Made by a program: the position numbers and the translations under genes. The notes beneath the pieces are model-generated. The model ran no database searches, was not told the origin of the DNA, and saw only the letters and a list, made by a program, of their open reading frames with translations. From Desulfovibrio sp. (GTDB lineage Bacteria > Desulfobacterota > Desulfovibrionia > Desulfovibrionales > Desulfovibrionaceae), in NCBI GenBank assembly GCA_020217165.1, contig JAIWOE010000052.1, positions 1 to 19,370 on the forward strand: a stretch of DNA of 19,370 nucleotides, read 5' to 3'. How positions within the stretch are numbered: position 1 is the stretch's first letter; each line of letters starts with the position of its first letter. This document shows positions 14,790 through 19,370 of the stretch, piece by piece.

Positions 14790-15158
14790 ATGCGGAACCA
14801 GCAAGGCTTCACCCTCATCGAAATCATCGCCGTCCTCGTCATCCTCGGCATCCTCGCTGCCGTGGCCATCCCCAAGTACAATGACCTGCAGCAGACCGCC
14901 GCTGAAAAGGGTGCGCAAGGCATCATTGCTGGGGCCATGTCCCAGTGCTCCTTGGCCTATGCCAAGTCGCTGCTCGAAAATGGCGCGGCTGATGTAGCTG
15001 ATGTTGTTGACGCTTGTAACGATACCGCCGTCACTGGTGACTATAAACTTGTTTGTGCCGCCTCTGGCAGCGACGTCACCATTACTGTTACGCATGACAA
15101 ATACACATTTGCTGATGACGCTGGGAAAGCGACTTGGGTTAGCCCGGATACCAAATAA
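14790..15158 (+). CDS. Type IV pilin-like protein with class III signal peptide
   Basis: The precursor has 122 residues; AGGAG seven bases upstream selects the ATG at 14790. The leader is MRNQQG, cut after G6, followed by FTLIEIIAVLVILGILAAV, the hydrophobic helix of prepilins with Glu at mature position 5. The prepilin peptidase PilD would remove the leader and methylate the new N-terminal Phe. The mature protein of about 116 residues has a small C-terminal domain with three cysteines (C53, C76 and C89 of the precursor), so one disulfide and one free thiol are possible. It may be a major pilin or a minor pseudopilin. No assembly gene (pilB, pilC, pilQ, pilD) is in the window. A sigma-54 promoter precedes it and a strong terminator follows, so it is probably transcribed alone. 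Confidence 0.88.
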   Translation: MRNQQGFTLIEIIAVLVILGILAAVAIPKYNDLQQTAAEKGAQGIIAGAMSQCSLAYAKSLLENGAADVADVVDACNDTAVTGDYKLVCAASGSDVTITVTHDKYTFADDAGKATWVSPDTK

Positions 15159-15209
15159 GTTCGGTGTCGCCAACAGGGCGGCGCTGTCCGCCCTCGGGTG
15201 AAACAACTA

Positions 15210-15243
15210 CAAGGGTCGCAGCCATGCTGCGGCCCTTGTTTTA
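15210..15243 (+). terminator. Intrinsic terminator of the pilin gene
   Basis: A 13-base-pair stem with one G-T pair (15210-15222 with 15226-15238) closes on a CAT loop and is followed by TTTTA. It lies 51 bases after the pilin stop and would isolate the pilin transcript from the downstream lipoprotein gene. Confidence 0.85.
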
Positions 15244-15355
15244 TGGTGGCCAACAGCACGGCGCGGGGCGTACTTTTTCGTTTCGTTCACTGCCGTTTGG
15301 GTGTAGGAACTGGGAACCCTCTGGAGTCACCCTGCAACCACAGTGAGTGTCTTGC

Positions 15356-16639
15356 ATGCCAGCACCACGTTGCGTATCTCGGCGTTCCCCTAGCTGCACG
15401 CTCTTGCTGCTCCTTGCCGCCGGCTGTCTCGCCATGGTCGCCGGTTGCGCCGGGCATGCCCCGTCCCGCGCCGCCACGCCCCGGAAAGACGCCGTGGTGG
15501 AGCCCCGCAACGCCCCCACGCCGCAATCCGTCCCGGTGCTGCTGGTGCTGCCCCTGGGCAACGCCTATGGCGCGTTTGCCGGCAAGGTGGTTGCTGGCGC
15601 CCAGATTGCCGTGGCCCGCCTGGGTCAGGCCGGGGTGCGGGTGCAGTTGCAGATAGTGGATACCGCCAGCGCGGACTGGGTGAGCCAGGTGATGCGCACG
15701 CCGCCCAGCACCATCATCGGCGGCCCCATGCTGGCGCAGGATCTGCACCCCTTGCTGGCGCTGCAGCCACGGCGGACCATCTTTGCCCTGATGCCCGAAT
15801 TTCCCCCCGGCGTGCTGCAGGAAGGCCGTGATGCCTGGCGTTTTTTCACCAGCCCGCGGGACCACATCGAAACCATGCTCACCCTGGCGAAGGATCAGTT
15901 CGGCATCAAGGATGTGGGGGTGCTGTACCCCGACGAATCCTTTGGCCAGCGCCGGGCGCAGTTGTTTCAGGAAGTGGCCAGGGAGATGGGAATGCACATG
16001 AAGGCGTCCGCCGCGTACGACCCCGCCGAACCCTTGCACTGGAACCGGCAGGTGGCGTCGTTCCTGGAGCAAGGCTACGCAGCCCATGCTCCCGGCAGCC
16101 GGCACCCGGGCATGGAGGCGGTCTTCTTGCCGGACGTCTGGTCACAGGCCCAGATGCTGGTGCCCCACTTCGCATACTATCAGGAAGATCACATGCTTAT
16201 TCTTGGATCAGCCCTGTGGGACCAGACCCTGGCCATGCGTCCGGAAGAACAGCAAACCTTCCGCCTGGCCATGTTCCCCGGCGCCTGGTGGGAAGGCAAT
16301 GCGGCCCCGGAATCCCGGGCCCTGGTGACCTCCCTGGGGGCTGCCAAGCCGGAGTATTGGCATGCCCTGGGCTATGATTTCATTCGGTTTGCCGCCACCA
16401 TGGGCCCCCTGCCCACCCAGGCGGATCCGCAGTGGGTCAATGCAAGGTTGCAATCCGCACAGCACATGGCCTGGAGCATGGCGCCCATCCGCTGGAACAC
16501 CCGGGGGATGGCCTCACAAAAGCTGTTCATTTTTACCCCCACGCCATCGGGGTCCGTGCCGGCCAATCTGGACACCATCCGCGCCCGATTCACCGAAGCG
16601 TCCAGGAATTACCGCATCCGCATGAATGGCGCGCCGTAG
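15356..16639 (+). CDS. LpoA/LppC-like lipoprotein with periplasmic-binding-protein fold (possible PBP activator)
   Basis: The protein has 427 residues from the ATG at 15356; a GTG nine bases earlier is an alternative, and neither has a strong ribosome site. The signal peptide has RR at 9-10, a leucine-rich core and a lipobox VAGC, with C31 as the lipidated residue. The mature part begins with a low-complexity linker, then VLLVLPLGNAYGAFAGKVVAGAQIAVARL, which resembles the start of type 1 periplasmic-binding (Peripla_BP_6/LppC) domains. IGGPMLAQDLHPLLAL and VGVLYPDESFGQRRAQLF are matching later strands and helices. In gammaproteobacteria LpoA is an outer-membrane lipoprotein that activates PBP1A; here a PBP1A gene lies directly convergent, 16 bases away. 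The alternative is a branched-chain amino-acid-type substrate-binding lipoprotein, but no ABC transporter genes adjoin it. Confidence 0.7.
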   Translation: MPAPRCVSRRSPSCTLLLLLAAGCLAMVAGCAGHAPSRAATPRKDAVVEPRNAPTPQSVPVLLVLPLGNAYGAFAGKVVAGAQIAVARLGQAGVRVQLQIVDTASADWVSQVMRTPPSTIIGGPMLAQDLHPLLALQPRRTIFALMPEFPPGVLQEGRDAWRFFTSPRDHIETMLTLAKDQFGIKDVGVLYPDESFGQRRAQLFQEVAREMGMHMKASAAYDPAEPLHWNRQVASFLEQGYAAHAPGSRHPGMEAVFLPDVWSQAQMLVPHFAYYQEDHMLILGSALWDQTLAMRPEEQQTFRLAMFPGAWWEGNAAPESRALVTSLGAAKPEYWHALGYDFIRFAATMGPLPTQADPQWVNARLQSAQHMAWSMAPIRWNTRGMASQKLFIFTPTPSGSVPANLDTIRARFTEASRNYRIRMNGAP

Positions 16640-16655
16640 TGTGGGATGTGCGGCC

Positions 16656-19148
16656 TTAAAACATGGACTTCAGAAGCTCTTCGCTGGTGGTGGCGCCCAC
16701 AGGCTTGGATTTGGCTGCCGATCCCGAGGCGGAAGTGGAAGCGGCGGACGCAGCCGAAGGGCCAGGCTCACTCATGCTGATGCCATAGGCTGGCTCTCTT
16801 TCCTGAGCCAGGATGGGCCTTTCAACCTGGGGGAAGGCGATGAAGTCATTATGGATGAGATCATCCGTCACCGGGGTTGCCGCCATGCGCAGGGTGGGTG
16901 TCTGATCCTGCAATTGCGGGGAGCGGAAATCCTGCACGGGGTAGTTCTCTTCCACCTTCAAACGATACGCAACCCAGATGGGCAGGGCGGTGCGGCCGCC
17001 GGTCTCGCCCTTGCCCATGGGCGTGAGTTCGTCAAATCCCACGTACACGCCCGTGAGCAGGTACGGTGAAAAGCCCATGAACCAGGTGTCGATTTCGTTG
17101 TTGGTGGTGCCAGTCTTGCCGGCCACGGGGCGGTTGAGCACCCGAGCCCGCGTGCCGGTGCCGGCCTGCACCACGCCCTGCAGCATGGTGGCCATGGCAT
17201 AGGCGTTTTCCGGACTGATGGCCCGCACCGCTTCCGGCCGAATCCGCAACACCTCTTCCCCCCAGGCTTTTCGCACGCTGTGGATAAAGCGGGGCTTGAC
17301 GTACGACCCGTCGCGGGCAAAGGCGGAATATGCCTGGGCCAGGTTCAATGGGGTGAACACCTGGGCCCCCAGGGAAATGGGCAGGTAGGGCGGGAACTCT
17401 CCTTCCAGCCCCAGCTTGCGGGCATGGGCGATGACCTTGCGAATGCCCATCTGCGCTGCCATGCGCACGGTGACGAGGTTGCGGGACTTGGCCAAAGCCA
17501 CCCGCATGGGCATGGGGCCCAGGAAGCCGCCGCCATAGTTCTTGGGGCTCCAGGTGCCGATGGTGATGGGGCTGTCCAGCACGATGGAGTTGGGCGTCAA
17601 TCCATGCTCCAGGGCGGCGGAAAAGACGATGGGTTTGAAGGCTGAGCCTGGTTGCCGGCGCGCCTGGGTGGCGCGGTTGAACCAGCTGTCGTTGAAATCA
17701 TAGCCACCCACCACGGCCACCACATCGCCTGTGGGTGGTTCCATGGAAATGATGGCTCCCTGGGCCAAGGGTTTTTCCCGCAAGGCGCACAACAGTACCT
17801 GTTCTCGGGCCAGGGCCTGGCGCAAATCCTCCAGCTTGCGAACGGCGGCGGCTTGATCTGCAGGGGCCTTGTCCAGGTCCACCATATAGACATCCGGCCC
17901 TTCCACGCTGACCCAAACCACATCGCCAGGGCGAAGGCCGCCCTTTTTCCAGCGTGCCCAGGCCAGGCCAGCGGCGGGGATAAAGCCCTTGCGGCTGCCC
18001 ATGCGCAGCTCGGCCCCGCCGTTTTTTAGGCCCACCACCAGGGCCTGCAGCCACTTGCCTGGCTCCAGGTCTCCCGGAGTGGGCTCCCGGGCAAGAAAAT
18101 CCTTCCATTGCTCGGGGTTGAGCTGCGCCAGGGGGCCGCTCCACCCGTGCCGGCGGGTATACTCCTCCAGGCCGAACCGCAAGGCCATTTCCGCCGCGGC
18201 CTGGTGTTGCAAATCAACGGCAGTGTACACGTGCAGGCCTTTTTCGTACACGGCATCCTCGCCATATCGGTCCAGGGGGATGCCTTTTTTCAGGACATTC
18301 TCCTGGGAAAAGGCCTCAATGAGCTGCCGCCGCACCTCTTCCAGGTAGTATGCGCCCAGGCCCCAGGAAGGATCGGGCATGGGGCGAAACACCAGGGGCT
18401 GACGCCGGGCTTCCTCATACTGCGCGGTGGTAATCCAGCCCAGTTCGTGCAGTCGCGCCAAGGCCACCAGCTTGCGGCTGTGGGCTTTATCTGGATTAGT
18501 ATAGGGATTATATAGACTTGGCGCCTTGGGCATACCTGCTAGAAGTGCGCCTTCGGCCAGGGTCAGCTCGCCCACGTGCTTGCCGAAAAACGTCTGGGCC
18601 GCCGCCTCCACGCCATAGGAACCCGCGCCAAAAAAGACCTGATTCAGATAGATGGTGAGGATCTCATCCTTGGTCAGCCGACTGTCCAGCCGAAAGGCCA
18701 GCACCGCTTCCTTGAGCTTGCGCTCGTACTTTTTCTGGGAGGTCAGCAGCAACTGCTTGATGATCTGCTGATTGATGGTGGATGCGCCCTGGACGATGGT
18801 GCCAGCCTCGTAATTGGCCAGGGCAGCGCGCAGGATGGCCGGAAAATCCACGCCCTTGTGTTCATAGAAGGTGTGGTCCTCCATGGCCAGGAAGGCCTGG
18901 ACAACATGGGCGGGCACATCCTGCAACTGCACCAGGAAACGCTTTTCCTTGTACAGATAGCCAAGTACCTGACCATCGCGGGCATACACGGTGGTGACGA
19001 GATTGGGCTCGTAGTCGGTAAGCTTTTTGAAGTCTGGCAGGTCCCTGGTGACCCACATGTACAGGCCAACGCTGGCAATGGAGGCGGTCGCCACCAGCAG
19101 AAAGACCACCACTAGGCCAAAACATGCCAGATAAAAGCGCAATTTCAT
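16656..19148 (-). CDS. mrcA: Class A penicillin-binding protein 1A (peptidoglycan glycosyltransferase/transpeptidase)
   Basis: The protein has 830 residues with one N-terminal membrane anchor (about 5-30), so most of it is periplasmic. The glycosyltransferase domain (about 55-230) has E90 in AMEDHTFYEHKGVD, then GASTINQQIIKQ and IYLNQVFFGAGSYGVEAAA. An OB-like insertion lies at about 355-430. The transpeptidase domain has S502 and K505 in PGSAFKP (SxxK), SRN at 555-557 (SxN) and KTGTTN at 678-683. It polymerises lipid II into glycan strands and cross-links the peptides. The extreme C-terminus (about 795-830) is Ser/Ala-rich and probably flexible. GGAGG lies about 11 bases before the ATG. The gene converges with the LpoA-like lipoprotein gene. 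No terminator is seen in the 16 bases between them. Confidence 0.95.
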   Translation of the reverse strand: MKLRFYLACFGLVVVFLLVATASIASVGLYMWVTRDLPDFKKLTDYEPNLVTTVYARDGQVLGYLYKEKRFLVQLQDVPAHVVQAFLAMEDHTFYEHKGVDFPAILRAALANYEAGTIVQGASTINQQIIKQLLLTSQKKYERKLKEAVLAFRLDSRLTKDEILTIYLNQVFFGAGSYGVEAAAQTFFGKHVGELTLAEGALLAGMPKAPSLYNPYTNPDKAHSRKLVALARLHELGWITTAQYEEARRQPLVFRPMPDPSWGLGAYYLEEVRRQLIEAFSQENVLKKGIPLDRYGEDAVYEKGLHVYTAVDLQHQAAAEMALRFGLEEYTRRHGWSGPLAQLNPEQWKDFLAREPTPGDLEPGKWLQALVVGLKNGGAELRMGSRKGFIPAAGLAWARWKKGGLRPGDVVWVSVEGPDVYMVDLDKAPADQAAAVRKLEDLRQALAREQVLLCALREKPLAQGAIISMEPPTGDVVAVVGGYDFNDSWFNRATQARRQPGSAFKPIVFSAALEHGLTPNSIVLDSPITIGTWSPKNYGGGFLGPMPMRVALAKSRNLVTVRMAAQMGIRKVIAHARKLGLEGEFPPYLPISLGAQVFTPLNLAQAYSAFARDGSYVKPRFIHSVRKAWGEEVLRIRPEAVRAISPENAYAMATMLQGVVQAGTGTRARVLNRPVAGKTGTTNNEIDTWFMGFSPYLLTGVYVGFDELTPMGKGETGGRTALPIWVAYRLKVEENYPVQDFRSPQLQDQTPTLRMAATPVTDDLIHNDFIAFPQVERPILAQEREPAYGISMSEPGPSAASAASTSASGSAAKSKPVGATTSEELLKSMF

Positions 19149-19260
19149 AGGGACTCACGCCTCCGCCCTGGGCGTGCCCCCCCTGGGCACGCATGTCCGA
19201 AATCGGCACAATGCTCAAAGAGTATTATGCAGTTATGCGCCGCATGGCAAGAGCGCGTGC

Positions 19261-19304
19261 AAAAAAGGACGGAAGTCGGACGGGGAGGCACCGCCCGACT
19301 TCCG
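19261..19304 (-). terminator. Intrinsic terminator on the minus strand at the right edge
   Basis: Arms GGAAGTCGG (19271-19279) and CCGACTTCC (19295-19303) pair, with an additional inner CGG/CCG. On the minus strand the hairpin is followed by GTCCTTTTTT. It lies 37 bases after the stop of the partial minus-strand gene at the window edge and would separate it from the PBP1A gene. Confidence 0.85.
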
Positions 19305-19340
19305 CCGGCAAGAGGATAATGCAGGACGTGGAGAGGAACG

Positions 19341-19370
19341 TTATTCAAATACCAGAAGCTTGACTTCCTC
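19341..19370 (-). CDS. C-terminal end of an unidentified minus-strand gene
   Basis: Read leftward from the edge, the frame encodes EEVKLLVFE and then TAA (complement at 19341-19343). The other two minus-strand frames were not excluded by length alone, but the terminator shortly downstream supports a gene ending here. Nine residues are too few to name it. Confidence 0.5.
   Translation of the reverse strand, partial: EEVKLLVFE

Overview
The window is GC-rich and looks like chromosome from an anaerobic, sulfate-reducer-type deltaproteobacterium. Desulfovibrionaceae is the best guess. The grounds are two polyferredoxin-type proteins, a GltD-like flavoprotein paired with a four-cluster ferredoxin, a metallo-beta-lactamase/rhodanese sulfur protein, a CobD-type decarboxylase, Gram-negative envelope genes (heptose adenylyltransferase, PBP1A, lipoproteins) and a sigma-54-type pilin promoter. 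No sequence search could be run, so taxonomy is inference. I see no insertion sequence, phage gene, CRISPR array, rRNA or tRNA, and most of the window reads as core genome.

Layout. 3-704 (+): 3' part of a cobD-like gene. 717-2330 (-): a two-gene redox unit, a GltD-like NAD(P)H/FAD oxidoreductase followed by a ferredoxin with four [4Fe-4S] motifs. 2551-3849 (+): a short MurJ/MVF-type flippase, whose stop overlaps that of a 52-codon convergent gene (3844-4002, -). 4185-4457 (+): a half-size GDT1/UPF0016 cation transporter. 4490-5944 (-): a ferric-reductase/NOX-like membrane flavocytochrome, divergent from 6095-7486 (+), a metallo-beta-lactamase fold fused to two rhodanese domains. 7606-9000 (-): a small His-tailed protein and a ferredoxin-domain protein; the ferredoxin gene has an FNR-like palindrome well placed upstream. 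9151-11715 (+): YkgJ-like Cys-rich protein, heptose-1-phosphate adenylyltransferase (rfaE2) and DNA polymerase IV (dinB). 11986-12645 (-): a class I methyltransferase, followed by an unexplained 270-base stretch and a terminator lying inside the end of dinB. 12738-14535 (+): metX and metW, overlapping. 14536-15243 (+): an AT-rich leader with repeated ATCATTTTTTGTAG units, a textbook sigma-54 promoter, a type IV pilin gene and its terminator. 15356-16639 (+): an LpoA/LppC-like lipoprotein, converging on 16656-19148 (-), a class A penicillin-binding protein (PBP1A). The right edge holds the last nine codons and the terminator of another minus-strand gene.

Functional themes: envelope biogenesis (flippase, ADP-heptose, PBP1A and possible activator), methionine synthesis (metX-metW), anaerobic redox and sulfur chemistry (two ferredoxins, two flavoproteins, MBL/rhodanese), and type IV pilin expression. 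The most unusual signal is the repeat array just upstream of the sigma-54 pilin promoter. It looks like a set of activator sites with a motif I do not recognise.
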